Below the pieces are notes generated by a model. It was not told the DNA's origin. It did no database searches and saw nothing but the letters and a program-made list of their open reading frames with translations. Positions 1-11,880 of a stretch of 64,000 nt of DNA are shown piece by piece. A program made the translations under genes and the position numbers. The number at the start of each line of letters is the position of its first letter. The stretch's first letter is position 1. This stretch comes from Quercus robur (taxonomy: Eukaryota; Streptophyta; Magnoliopsida; Fagales; Fagaceae), in the NCBI RefSeq assembly GCF_932294415.1, contig NC_065535.1, forward strand, positions 66,981,862 through 67,045,861. The letters run 5' to 3'.

Positions 1-1
1 T

Positions 2-960
2 TCTGGTTCATACATTACAATTGTGAATCCAGATTTCTTAGTTTGGAAATCAAAGGAAAAGGCTTTACTTACCTTCATAAGTTCAACTTTGTCTCCTTCT
101 ATTCTAGCACTTATTGTTGGATGTGCTACTTCTATAGAAGTTTGGAAGGTGCTTGAGAATATGTTTTCTTCAATCTTAAGGTCTCACATCATGAATCTTA
201 AAGGTGAGCTTCATAATCTCAAGAAAGTGAGTGATTTTGTTGATATCTATCTATAGAAAATCAAAGTTGGAAGGGACAAGTTGCTAGTAGTTGGAGTGAT
301 TGTGGATAATGAAGAATTGTTCCATATTGCTATTAAGGGACTTCCTAAGGAGTACAACGCATTCAGACCTGCTATCAAAATTAGGAGTTCTCAGCTTAGT
401 TTTGATGAGCTCTCAACTATGCTAAATGCAGAGGAAGAGTCGCTTAATAAAGGAATAGAGGTCAAAGATACCATCTTTGTCATGACTGCAACAACTAATC
501 AGAAATCTAATGGTAGTGGTTATAATTAGTCTTAAAATAGAGGAAGGGACAAAGGAAACTTTAACAATAGAGGAGGTAGAGGGTAGAAGAGGTTCCAATT
601 GTCAACCTTCTCAATTCAATCCTTTCAATCATTTTCAACAAAATCAATTTGGTTTTGGTAGTGCTAGATTAAAAAGGCCAACATGCCAAATCTGTGGAAA
701 ACTTGGACATTTGGCTATTGACTGCTATCATAGGATGGATTATGCTTATCAAGGCAAGCATCCACCTACCAAGCTTGCTGCAATGGCCACAACATCAAAT
801 GCATGTCTTGCTCAAGATCAGCCTTGGATTGCTGACAGTGCAACCATTGATCATGGAACAACTAGCCTCAACCATCTCAGTTTCCCAAAGCCTTACACTG
901 CTCAAGATCATCTTGCTGTTGGAAATGGTCAAAATTTACCCATTACACATATATAGGTAC
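2..960 (+). pseudogene. copia gag remnant with CCHC zinc knuckle
   Basis: The translated pieces at 23-256, 257-529 and about 540-950 match the plant copia gag (UBN2-type) pattern: a helical capsid-like part, then a glycine/asparagine-rich stretch, then a CCHC knuckle of form CQICGKLGHLAIDC at about 679-725. In the family this protein forms the cytoplasmic particle and binds RNA. A TAG at 254-256 interrupts the frame and a frame change occurs near 510-540. The start codon is probably left of the window. The stretch after the knuckle leads into the protease region, where a DSATIDH-like run at about 835-850 is the only hint of the aspartic protease site. Non-functional as it stands. Confidence 0.8.
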
Positions 961-1269
961 AACCCGTATTCCATCATCTATCTCTAATCTTCAACTTAAC
1001 AATGCTCATAGAGTCCCTTCAATTACATCAAATCTTGCTTTTGTTCATAAGCTTTGTCATGATAATAATTGCTGGTGCTATTTTGATGAAAATATTATTT
1101 CAATTCAGGCCTTGGCCACGAGGAAAATTCTCTACTAGGGCAAGAGTGAAGGTGGTGTTTACCCTATCTACCCTCAACTTTCTTTGCCACCTAAGGTTTG
1201 CAATAATGTTTCTATGTTGCCCGTTTTCAATAAGTCTCTCTAGCATATAAGGCTTGGTCATCCTCATGA

Positions 1270-1900
1270 TCAAGCTCTCAATAGTTTGTTTCCTAATGTC
1301 AAATTTGTATTAAATAAGAACAATATTGTTGATCAGCCTTGTACTCATTGCTTATTTGGTAAAATGCATAATTTATCTTTTCCAAATTCTCAATTTACAG
1401 ACTCTTCTCCTTTTAAGCTTGTTCACTCTGACTTGTGGGGTCTAGCACCTATGAATTTTGTTAATGGGTTCAAATATTACATCTTGTTTGTTGATCATTA
1501 TACTAGATTTAGCCAGCTTTATCTGCTTCAAATCAAATGCCTTTGCTAAATTTGTTCATTTTAATGCTATGATTGAAAATTAGTTTTCCTCCAAAATCAA
1601 AATATTTAGATCTGATGGAGGTGGAGAATTTACCTCTAATGACTTCAAAACCTATTTGTCACAACATGGTATTACTCATCATTTGTCTTGCCCTCATACA
1701 ACTCAGCAAAATGGTGTTGTTAAGAGAAAGCACAGACATATAATTGAAACTATTGTTACTCTTTTGTCACAAGCTTCTATGCCTTATTCTTACTAGACAT
1801 TTGTAGCTCAAACAACTGTTAATTTGATTAACCTTCTTCCTACTTCAGTTCTTGGTTGGAATTCTCCTTGGTCTAAACTGTACTCTACTACACTTGATTT
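1270..1900 (+). pseudogene. copia GAG-pre-integrase and integrase core remnant
   Basis: A zinc-binding pre-integrase segment (CTHCLFGKMH) is followed by the start of the integrase catalytic core: HSDLWG carries the first acidic residue at about 1425-1440, and a later SDGGGEF-like stretch near 1610-1635 the second. The family protein inserts the cDNA into host DNA in the nucleus. Stops at 1581-1583 and 1794-1796 (each one transition from a CAG or TGG codon) and a frame change near 1540 break it. The following part (1900-2300) is the serine/proline/threonine-rich linker usual between integrase and RT. Confidence 0.8.
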
Positions 1901-2329
1901 GACCCAACTAAAAATTTGTGGTTGTGCATGCTATGTTCCTACTTGGTTCTCTAATCAACTCTACTTACATTCCACTAGTCAACCTTCTTTACTTTGTTCT
2001 TATTCCTTTTCATCTGTTACTCTTCCCTCAGATACTTCACCTCCACACTTCTCTACCTCATTAGTACCTTCTCCACCTGCAATTTCACCTTCCTCTCCAT
2101 TTGATGTGTCTTTATCTGCAGAACCATCAATCCTATCCACCTCAAAGCCTCTTCCAGACTCTTTACCTACTCTTCCTACTCCTGCAGTACTAGCATCTTC
2201 TATTTTTCAACTTAACTATACATTGAATTCTCATCCTATGCAAACTAGATCCAAGAGTGGGATTACCAAACCAAAATCTAAACTTTGTTACAAGGTAACT
2301 ATGGACTATACCTACATAGAACCTCCCTC

Positions 2330-3060
2330 TTACAAAATTGCCTCTCAATATCCAAAGTGGTGTGAGGCAATGGATGCTGAGTTTCTAGCTCTTCAAAGAT
2401 AGCAAACTTGGTCCCTTGTTCCTGCACCTCCTCATGTGAATTTAGTTGGGTGCAAATGGGTTTTTAAACTAAAATTGAATAGTGATGGTCAATATCAAGG
2501 TACAAGGCCAAGTTGGTTGCAAAAGGGTTTCATCAGCAAGTAGGTGTAGATTTTCATGAGACTTTTAGTCCTTTGGTTGAGCTAGCCACTGTGAGACTTG
2601 TTTTAGCTATTGCTGTGAGTTGCAAGGGGCAGTTGAGGAAACTTGATATATTTAATGCATTCCTCTATGGCTATCTCAAAGAGGAGGTATATATGCAATA
2701 ACCTCCAGACTATGTGGATCCTAATCACCTTGATTATGTTTGTAAGTTGCACAAATTTCTTTATGGTCTCAAACAAGCACCAAGGGCTTGGTTTGAGAGA
2801 TTTACCTTTCACTTACTTCATCTTGGCTTCACTGCATCAGTGGCAGATAGCTCCTTATTCATTTTTTGCTTAGCCAATACAATTATATATCTTCTGTTGT
2901 ATGTTGATGATATCATTGTTCCTGGGAATGATTCAGCTTAGGTTGCACATCTTATAGCTGCTCTTGGTCAGGTTTTTGAGCTTAAGGACTTAGGCCCTCT
3001 TAATTACTTCTTGGGGATTCAAATTACTCAAACTGCTCATGGTCTTACTCTTACTTAATC
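2330..3060 (+). pseudogene. copia reverse transcriptase remnant (RVT_2 type)
   Basis: Recognisable copia RT blocks follow in order: the [14 protein letters not shown] block at about 2500-2530, [10 protein letters not shown] at about 2640-2675, LYGLKQAPRAWF at about 2760-2795, and the catalytic YVDDIIV at about 2900-2920. The enzyme would copy genomic RNA to DNA in the particle. Stops at 2400-2402, 2699-2701, 2939-2941 and 3055-3057 all stand where the family has glutamine. A one-base frame change lies near 2500. The catalytic YVDD is intact but the frame is not. Confidence 0.9.
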
Positions 3061-3803
3061 CAAATACGCCTCTGATATGCTTCACAGGTTTCATATGGAG
3101 AACTCCAAAGTTACTAAGACCCCTTGTTGTCCTTCCACAAGATTGGTGCCTTATGATGGTGTTACTTTTTCAGACCCTACTGAGTATAGGAGCATGGTTG
3201 ATGCTCTTCAGTACTTGACTTTCACTTGTCCAGATATTGCATTTAGTGTTCATCAATTACGCTAGTTCATAAGTCATCCTAGTACTACTCATCTAGAGGC
3301 AACTAAGCATGTTCTTCGTTATATCAGAGGCGCCTTGCAGATTGGGCTGGGGATCTCGCTGACCTTCGCTCTACAACAGGTTTGCTTGTTTTCCTTAGGC
3401 CCAATCCTATTTTCTAGTCTGCTAAGAAACAAAGTACATTGTCTTGTTCTTCTATGGAGGCTGAATATTGTGCTTTAGCCACAACTACGATGGAATTGTC
3501 TTGGCTTTGTATTTTGTTCAAAGAGCTTCATATCTTTCTTCATCATGTACCTATGATTTGGTGCAACAATGTTTTTGCAATTGCTTTATTGGCTAATCTT
3601 GTTTTTCACTCTCGTACAAAACATCTTTAGGTGGATAACCATTTTACTCGTGAGAAGGTTCTTCGCAAGCAATTGCAAATTGGGTTTGTTTCTGGCAAGG
3701 ACAATTTTGCTGATGTTTTCACCAAATCAATCCCTACTCCTCTTTTTCAATTTCATTGTGCCAAACTTTTGGTAGATTCCTCCCCCATTAGTTTGAGGGA
3801 GGA
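3061..3803 (+). pseudogene. copia RNase H remnant
   Basis: The connection region (about 3077-3260) leads into RNase H with DWAGD...STTG at about 3340-3380, AKKQ at 3421-3432, EAEYCAL at 3460-3480 and the HSRTKH-like block at 3610-3628. It would remove the RNA strand during reverse transcription. Stops at 3263-3265, 3415-3417 and 3628-3630 are one transition from CAG or TGG codons (the last could also be from GAG). A short deletion near 3340 joins blocks that are normally farther apart. A purine-rich stretch at 3791-3803 before the LTR is a plausible polypurine tract. Confidence 0.85.
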
Positions 3804-4300
3804 TGTTGAAGATGATAGTATCAGACTTGTAAAGAAAAGAGGCAAAGGTTGAAGATAACAAATGGTCAAAACGACAGTGGTTTAACATTGCATTAAACTC
3901 ATCATTTCATTTAAAAGGAGCGTTTGTGACAAAACACATCGTTTTGTTAAACGATTGAACTTAGAGACGTGTTAGTGAAACGATATCGTATGGCTCAGTT
4001 CAAAGAGCAGTTGGCTTGGTGCGAATTTCTGTTAGAGGAGCTGAACTGTAATCTTTGAATTTCTAGGTTTAGATCCGCATAAGGTGGAAGGTTAATTAAG
4101 TAGTTAGGATTATCTTGTGCTATAAAAATAGAGCATTAAGCTTAGTTGTAATTGTGCAGGAAATTTTAGTTGATCAATACAAGTTTTATTCTCTCAATCT
4201 TTCTCTCACTTTCTTGGACTTTCTCTTTTCAATATACATTGTTGCAATCTTTTTTCTATTGCTGGTGATATTCATATCTCTTTCTTGCTTCATTAAAACA
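3804..4300 (+). repeat. 3' LTR of the copia element
   Basis: It starts TGTTGA straight after a GA-rich polypurine tract, and a CA at about 4300 is a plausible end. It has a TATA box and downstream pyrimidine-rich sequence, as in copia LTRs. The 5' LTR is outside the window, so the right boundary cannot be fixed by comparison and could lie up to about 4335. Confidence 0.6.
4121..4129 (+). promoter_or_regulatory. TATA box in the copia LTR
   Basis: TATAAAAAT lies about 320 bases inside the LTR, a usual place for the element's own promoter. Pyrimidine-rich sequence follows downstream. Confidence 0.5.
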
Positions 4301-4339
4301 TTCTTGTCATTAAGAATTTCTTCACTTCTTAAATAATTA

Positions 4340-7190
4340 CTAGTCACAAACCCACGCGATGCATGGGAATATTTTTAAAGATCATTTTATGGTTAAAGTT
4401 ATTTTAAAGTAAAAAATATATAATAATAATAATTAGTTAAGGATCATTTTGTGAATCACCAAAAGAAAATTATTACCAAATAAGTTAATAAACTACCATT
4501 ACCAAAAAAAAAATAACCGAAGATATATAACGTTAACTTATTAAATTATTCAAAAAAGATTTGTCAAGAAATCATTTAAATCAGCCATCATATATATGAC
4601 ATGCCCTAGAAACTTCATAATTATTATTATTTTTTTGAGAAAGAGAAACTTCATAATTAAATAGTGTAGAGAAAACATGGTTTTACAAAAACAATGAATT
4701 TAAATTGACATAAAAAAAAATGTAGAAAATGAAAAGAAGACAACTCTTAATGTAATTTTTTGTGCAGTTGAATATTACTCCTATACTTGTGGACTCCATG
4801 TTATGGTATGTTGATTTGTTCATATATATCTAGATGAGTAAGAATGTAACTGTTATTTGAATGATTATTGTGATTTATTGATACTAAGTAATAAAAAAAT
4901 AATTAAAACCTAAATTTTTTTCCCTAATATAACGGAGTAGAAGACAATTGATTGTAATTTAAAGTAATTAAAAAAATAGAGAACATACTCATATATTCAT
5001 ATGTTTGTATTACCTAGGCAAACAAAGAGTCATTCTTATAGTGTTTAATGACTTCTATATTCGGTGAACCGTTTTAGATAGGAATTCTATTATTATTAGA
5101 GTCACAAAATTTTTAGATAGTTTATTCTGTTTAGACAAAGATGATGTGGATAATGAAAATAAAAGATTATTTGTAATATAAGTATACTATTTTCCTTGTC
5201 ATTTTTTTGGTGTGACGTACCCCAATGTGAAGTATATGTTATGCAAATCTTTATTATTTATTTCAAATTCTGAAATCCAAGTGGTAAAGGGGGAAAAAAC
5301 ACTAACAACTACTAGAATATATTAATGAAGAAGAGGAGATTGAATCAAAATTAGAATTAAAATTATTGTTGCCTAATATTCTTTTTACTATATTCATTGC
5401 TACAATAAATCCAATAAAACACACCTTAGGAATTTTTCATAGCGTTGAAAACCCATTTATAAATGAAGTTTACTAACATAATAGTAATCTTCAACATTTG
5501 TTCTTCCTATTTGTTCTTCTACATGACCATCTTTGTTTTTTTTTTTTTTTTTTGGAATAATTTTTATAGTCATTTTATCAAACACGTGGAAACATAGAAT
5601 TGTAAATCTGACATTTCATTTAGCATTGAAATAGAGAGCAAACCAATTTGCTTGACAGCAAATCATAGTAAAAGATACATAAAAATAAAAAAATAAAAAC
5701 ACGTAATACTGTAACATATAAATTAGACTTGAATGTTACTCTTATACTTGTGGACTCATGTTATAGTATGTTGATTTGTTCATATATATCTAGATGAGAA
5801 ATAATGTAACTATTATTTGAATGATTATTGTGATTTATTGATACTAAGTAATAAAAAAATAATTAAAATCTAAATTCTTTTTTCTAATATAATGGAGGAG
5901 GAGACAATTGATTGTAATTTAAAGTAATTAAAAAAAATAGAGAACATACTCATATATTCATACGTTTGTATTACCTAGGCAAACAAAGAGTCATTCTTAT
6001 CGTGTTTGATGACTTCTATATTCGGCGACTTCTATTATTATTATTATTATTAGAGTCACAAAATTTTTAGATAGTTTATCCTGTTTTGACAAAGATGACA
6101 TGTATAATGAAAATAAAAATATTTTTAATATAAGTATATTATATGCCTTGTTATTCTTTTGGTGTGATGCACCCCAATATAAAGTATGCGTTATGCAAAT
6201 CTTTATTCTTTATTTCAAATTCTAAAATCCAGTTGGTAAAAGGGGGAAAAAAACCAACAATTGCTAGAACATGTTAATGGAGAAGAGGATAGTGAATCAA
6301 AATTATTGTTGCCTAATATTCTTTTTACTATATTCATCAGTACAATAAATCCAATGATACACACCTTAGGAATTTTTCATAGTGTTGAAAACCCATTTAT
6401 GAATGAAGTTTACTTACATAATAGTATTCTTCAACATTTGTTCTTCCTATTTGTTCTTCTACATGACAATCTTTGTTTTTTTAAAAAAAAAAAAAAAAAA
6501 AAAATCCTTTTCATAGTCATTTTATCAAACACGTGGAAACATAGAATTGCAAATTTTGGGATTACATTTAGCATTGAAATAGAGAGCAAACCATTTTGCT
6601 TGATAGCAAATCATAGTAAAAGAGACATAAAAATAAAAAATAAAAACACATAATACTCTAAAATATAAATCAAACTTGACATACCATATGATTTTAAGGA
6701 ACAAAGCGATATACCCATTCAAGAATATAGGATTACTGCTTTGAAATGAGCTCTTTTTTGGCAGGAGCTAAATTTAAAACCATTCATCTCCCGGTAAAGA
6801 GAGATAGAGGGCGTCTAACAATTTATATATCATCTCCTTGATTTTATCTCATTGATTTTATAGGGATGGTGGTGGCAACTGAACAGGTATGAACTGGTTG
6901 GATACAATGAGAAGATGAAGAGCCAAGATAGGAGGAGAGGAAGAGTCTAAGGCATTAAAGAGCTTGGGAAGTTGAAAGGAATGAAAAGAGGGGGAGTTAG
7001 GGGTGTTATGGAAACTGAAGTGAAAATTGTGGAATCGTTAAAAGACTAATAGAAAAAGAAGGGAAATAAAATAATTTAGTTTATTACTAAAAAGAAAGTA
7101 ATAACATGGCCGCTGATGTGGCTCAACGTGAGCATAACAACAATAAATGCTACGTTTCAGTTTTTAGTATTATATAAATATAGATATAGA
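4340..7190 (-). mobile_element. Non-autonomous Helitron-like element, reverse orientation
   Basis: Read on the minus strand, the 3' end has a short hairpin (arms CCCATGC and GCGTGGG, loop ATC, one G-T pair), then a spacer and CTAG at 4343-4340, followed by T. This is the family's 3' signature. The opposite end, read on the minus strand, starts TCTATATTTATATAATACTA at 7184 (or six bases further out at 7190), preceded by A, which fits the 5' TC...TATATTA signature and insertion between A and T. No Rep/helicase coding was seen. The interior is AT-rich and contains a tandem duplication. Confidence 0.65.
4769..6680. repeat. Two-copy tandem duplication, ~0.96 kb unit, inside the Helitron
   Basis: Copy 1 (about 4769-5726) and copy 2 (about 5731-6680) run parallel from a shared start reading ACTTGTGGACTC through a poly(T)/poly(A) stretch to a shared TAATACT end. 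They differ by scattered substitutions and small indels. The unit has no coding potential; an open stretch of 130 codons at 6261-6653 runs through poly(A) and is not conserved in the other copy. Confidence 0.85.
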
Positions 7191-7229
7191 TGAGAGAGAG
7201 ACCAATAGTAATTTAGCCCTAAATTATAA

Positions 7230-10200
7230 AATACAAATTTTAATTTGTACTCTCTTTCCTTATCTTCCACTCTAGAAAATCGGAATCCCCAACTTGCCAG
7301 TTGCCAATCCGGTAGCCGGTAAGCTTGCAAGGTAGGGGGTCTTATCGGTGAAAGCCTGTGCTTTATCTTCTACATCATTGTCAGCAGTGGTGGAGGAAGG
7401 AGATTCCTCCATGGTGCATACAAATTAAGTAAGCAATTTTAATTGTGTGTTGCCAATTCATCATCTTAAAACACCAAAAAGCAAATACCGGTTATTTTCT
7501 CCCTTTTTTACACATGCTGCCCAGTACCCACCCAGAAAATGTCTTTTACACTGAACATTTTACCTACAATGATTTTATAGTGAAAGAATTAAGTTAAAAG
7601 CGCAACATTAACTAGTGCTTCTACAAAGTAGCTGCTCAACCAAAATTTATTGGAAAAATTTCAATATTCCATACCAAAAAAAAAAAAAAAAAACCATTTT
7701 ATTCATTAATTAATTACATGCTGAAAATACTGGAGGATAAAAAGATTAACTTATGAACAACAGATCAATCGTGAGGAGGGAGAAGCAATGCAACAATTTT
7801 TACAACACTGTTGTTGCAATAGTTGAATTGATAACTACTTTTTATTTGAACTCACCACTATTTTCATTTAGTTCAACTGATAAAACCTCTTATTGTTGAA
7901 TGTCGAATAATAGATTTGGAGTTAGATCTCGCTTACACCAAAGACCAATCAGCATTTTTAGTCTGATGATAAAAATCAATCATTAGGAGTTTGTCATAGG
8001 TTAGAACTTTCTCTTAAAAAAAAATAAAATCAACTTGCCTTACATTTTGTTTTTGAAGGTGCTCCCTTCTCCCAAGGCGCGGGTTGAAGGAGGTAAAGAG
8101 TGTTTTGGTTTGACGATCAAGAGTAATCATTCTGAAGATGCTCCCTTCTCCTAAGGCGAGTTGGAGGAGGTGGAGGGAGTCTTGATCTGATGATAAAAAA
8201 CAATAATTAAGAGTGGACACCATAGATTAAATTATCTCTAAAAAAAAAAAAACTTGTCTTACCCCAATTTTGTAGGTTTCTTTACGATTTTTTCTGAAGG
8301 TACTCCCTTCTCTCGAGGCGAGTTGGAGAAGGTGGAGGGGGATGAATAACCCCTTGAGACACTAATTAAATTATCAATCATTAGAAACAGACATAATAAA
8401 TTAAAACTATCTTAAAAACAAAACAAGACCAAACAAAACAAAAACTTATCTTACCTTGCATTTGAAAGTACCTCTATGACTTTTTTTGAAGGTGCTCCCT
8501 TCTCCCAAGGTGAATTAGAGGAGGTGGAGGGGGATGAATAACCCCTTGAGAGACTGAATAAATTATCAATTATTAAGAGCAGGTGTAATAAGTTAAAACT
8601 ATTTCTAAAAAAAGAAAAAATTTGTATTACCCCATATTTGAAAGTTCCTCAATGATTTTTTTTGAAGGTGCTCCCTTCTCCCGAGGCGAGTTAAAGGAGA
8701 TGGAGGGGGATAAATAACTCCTTGAGACGCTGAATAAATTATCAATTATTGGTAGCAAACGTAATAGATTAAAACTATCTCTGAAAAAACAAAAAACAAA
8801 AAAAACAAAACCTTGTCTTACCTTGCATTTGAAAGTGTCTCTATGGTATCAGTTGTAGTATGCGCAATCGAACGAGGTGAAGCTGAGAGGGTGGATACAT
8901 CTTGTAGAGACATGATAGATTTTCCCCTTGTTTGTTGTGAATATGAAGTATGGGACGAAGTGACGGCACCGATTGTTTTATCTTTATTTTTTGATCGGAC
9001 GGCACCAGTTGTTGTATGCACAATTGGCTTCGAATGAGACGGATGATTAATTACAACAACATTATAGTTATTAACAGTGATATTATTGACGTTAGTTTGG
9101 TTCGGAAAGTCCTGAAATGGAGAAAGGATTAAAGATTTGTCATCTAATCAAGAAAACTAAGCATAAGGTAGTATAAAGAATCAAGAGTCAAGACATATTA
9201 GACAAGTCAAATCAGACATGCACCACTTCAAAGGAAGTTGTGGTAATTAGGTTCTTGAGAATAATAGAGAAAAAAAAAGACATCCTACCCGGTCGACAAT
9301 TGCTTCATATATTTTCTCCCATGCGAAGCCCTGCAATAAAGGGGATCCAAAAAACAAATAAAAAGATAAAAAGCAAAACCAAATTACAAAAGAGTCAACT
9401 CATCAAAAAAAGAACAGAAAAAAAAAATGTTGACAAATGCTCTAATAAACCCATTTGTTCCTAAATAATTTTAGGAAAATTTGTATGAGAGAAGGAAAAA
9501 AAAATGTTTTAACAATTTTTTTATTTACAAAAGTTGTGTCAAATTTTTCTAAAATTATTTATTAACAATTGCTTTAAGGGCATCTCTAACTAAACCCAAA
9601 AAAAAAAAAAAAAAAACATTATAGACATCTAAATTCAGCTATGAAGATTCAAAATATAAATTGTATGTATAAAGAAAAGAAAAAAAAAAGAAAAAAGAAA
9701 AAAGAGTATAAAACCCAATTACAAAATGAGCGCAATCTAAACCGTGCTTCTCTGAGTCCTCTAGGACAACAAACACACAAAACAGACATTCAAGTCACCT
9801 TTCTCCTCTCACTCCATTTTAACCATACCAAATTATTGTTTCTATATTAAATAAAAAAAATAAAAAAATAAAAAAATAAAAATCTTTACAACGTAAAAGT
9901 ATCATCCTCAACAAAAACATTAGATTAAAAGAAAGAAAGAAAAAAAGTCTCCCATTACAAGCCAAAAGAAAAAGATTTAATTTCATTTCTCATAAGATAC
10001 CAAGGAGACTCGTTGAAAAATATCTCTAAAAAAAATAGAAATTAAAACAAGCAATCACTTAGTTGGAATAGAGATCAAAATATGAGAGAGAGGAAGGAGC
10101 TACGAGGAGACGTACAATGGCAGACCAAAAGATTTCGGCCATATTGTCCCAATCTTGATTTCCTAGGTATGCTTGCCCTGCTCAGAAACTGAGGCTACTT

Positions 10201-10480
10201 CGCCCAAACGAATACTGTTGATTCCACAGGTACCACGAGCATGTTACTAATGCCTGTTGGACTTGGGAAAACTTATGGCCTTACTTACTGGAGGAAGAAA
10301 TAGAATATGATAGAATTAAATATTGATCTGGGATATTGGGTTCTCGAGATCTCTGGGTATAGCAACAAGCGTAGATGCAGAATTGTGGGCTTCGAGACAG
10401 ATCACAAGGGTCAAAATCAGCCACTGGTTTGGTAAGCAAGCCAGTGTGCAGACAAGTTGGCAAAAAAGAAGAAGCAAACT
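7230..10480 (-). pseudogene. Broken copy A of an unrecognised multi-exon gene
   Basis: Conserved blocks shared with 29090-31110 are bounded by splice-like signals on the minus strand: a block with FWSAIV at about 10110-10140, one with GFAWEK at about 9290-9335, a serine/threonine-rich block at about 8815-9110, a repeated proline-rich block at 8040-8720, and a last block ending near 7270. Outside the blocks the copies diverge in length, as introns do. I do not recognise the product. Frames are not continuous and no start could be fixed, so it is called a pseudogene. A decayed gene family member or transduplicated fragment is possible. Confidence 0.45.
8040..8720 (-). repeat. Five tandem copies of a ~100-bp exon-like block with ~90-bp spacers
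   Basis: Blocks around 8055-8110, 8130-8180, 8290-8350, 8480-8545 and 8660-8725 each carry GAAGGTGCTCCCTTCTCC then GGCGAGTTGGAGGAGGTGG-like sequence. The intervening A-rich stretches are also alike. On the minus strand each block begins after a CAG and reads as a proline/serine-rich peptide ending in an IIEELSN-like run, the same run that ends the 8815-9110 block. The homologous segment at 29880-29960 has only one copy. Confidence 0.75.
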
Positions 10481-10739
10481 ATAAGCAAGACTTCAGAAGA
10501 TTCGATGATCCTCGTCACCCTATGGAGCTTATTTTGTTGTTGTATTATGATTCTATTGGAATGTACCATGAAGGCTACGCCTCAACTCTTTTTTTTTTTT
10601 TTTTATAACACACATTCAAACCAACACGCCAACTCCAAAACTGCTAACACGCCTCAACTCTTTAATTTAATTTGAATGCAATTCATGTTTACCAAAAAAT
10701 AAAAATTTAAATATTAATCAATATTAGAGTTGAACTTGA

Positions 10740-11880
10740 GACAATGACCGACACTTAGGGAATAGAATATGAAAGAATTAATATTGAGAGTTGAACTTTT
10801 TTGCTGAAATATTGAGAGCTGAACTTTAGACAATGAAACCAGACCAACCCAAGGCGTAGACCTAGAGAGTTGAACTTTTTTTTTTGCTGAAATGTTCAGA
10901 GTTGAACTTGAGACAATAACACTGTTTGGTTGGGATGATTTTAGGGAGGATGGAAAACATAGGGAAGAAAACAGTATTTTCTATTGTTTGGCAAAAGATG
11001 GAAAACACTGAGGATGGAAAACCTGGGAGAAAATTTTCTCTCTCGCGCCCACAAATCTCATCCTCCCAAATCGGGAGGAAAATTGTGGGGAGAAAACTCA
11101 GAAAAGTGGACTTATGACATTTTTACACAAATGCCCTCTGGAATCAAGTTAAAAAAAAAAGAAAAAGAAAAAAGAAACAGAGAGAGAGCGGTGGAGAATG
11201 AGAGTTGCACCTGCACTAGCTGGAAGCCTAGAACGTTCCTGAATGAGGAAGACAAAGCAAATAAAAGAAGGGGGATAGAGATATAAGGACAACATGTGGA
11301 GGAGAAAAACAAGAAAAAAAAAAAAGAAAAAAAAAAGAGAAGAAAAACGTATGGATGGGAAGAAGGCTGAGAAAGGACAAATGATATAAAGAATAAAAAA
11401 TTTTGAGAAATGTTACCACAATATTTTCACAATATTATTTAATGAGTACAAATAAATCTATTTCTTACCTATTATGTAACAAGGGTATAATAGTCAATTT
11501 ATATAAACTACATTTCTATCCTCTCACTTTTCTTTTCAACCAAACAAAAGAGTTTTCCATCCTCTCACTTTTCCATTCCCTCCAACCAAACACCCACGAG
11601 AGAAAACTAAATATTTTCTATCCTCTCACTTTTCCATTCTCCCACTAATTTTCCATCCTCCCAATTTTCCACTCCTTCATCCAAACGGACCCTAAAACCA
11701 AACCAACCTAGGGCGGTAGACCTAGAGAGAGTTGAACTTTTTTTTTGCTGAAATGTTCAGAGTTGAACTTGAGACAATGAAACCAAACCAACCTAGGGCG
11801 GTAGACCTAGAGAGTTGAACTTTTTTGCTTAAATATTGAGAATTGAACTTTAGACAATGAAACCAAACCAACCCATGGCA
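10740..11880. repeat. Short repeats flanking the 10920 MITE
   Basis: A module of about 85-90 bases (GAGTTGAACTT, T-run, GCTGAAATGTTCAG, GAGTTGAACTTGAGACAAT, then AACCAAACCAACC) occurs at about 10785-10915 and again at about 11695-11880. The MITE lies between the copies, so it inserted into an existing small tandem repeat. Confidence 0.6.
10920..11692. mobile_element. MITE or short DNA transposon with TAA target duplication (PIF/Harbinger-like)
   Basis: The ends are imperfect inverted repeats: CACTGTTTGGTTGGGATG at the left and, on the other strand, GGGTCCGTTTGGATGAAGG at the right. TAA is repeated on both sides (10917-10919 and 11693-11695). The 773-bp element has no transposase. Part of it (about 11115-11420) is related in inverted orientation to 60990-61265. 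Confidence 0.6.

Larger units (their letters stand above)
1..4300 (+). mobile_element. Ty1/copia LTR retrotransposon, truncated by the window edge, decayed
   Basis: The domain order is gag with a CCHC knuckle, pre-integrase and integrase, copia-type reverse transcriptase, RNase H, polypurine stretch and 3' LTR. The pol order integrase before RT is diagnostic of Ty1/copia. The 5' LTR and the start of gag lie left of the window. Many in-frame stops and several frame changes show that it is not autonomous. Its 3' side abuts a Helitron-like element. Confidence 0.9.

Noticed and set aside
2603..2812. Minus-strand frame over the copia RT
   Set aside because: Reverse shadow of a clear RT coding stretch.
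4331..4345. CTAG at 4340 as the copia LTR end
   Set aside because: The hairpin placed next to CTAG and the TC-type sequence at 7184-7190 fit a Helitron end better; no copia end has this form.
6261..6653. 130-codon open frame in the Helitron
   Set aside because: It crosses a poly(A) run read as lysines and is not kept in the other copy of the tandem duplication.
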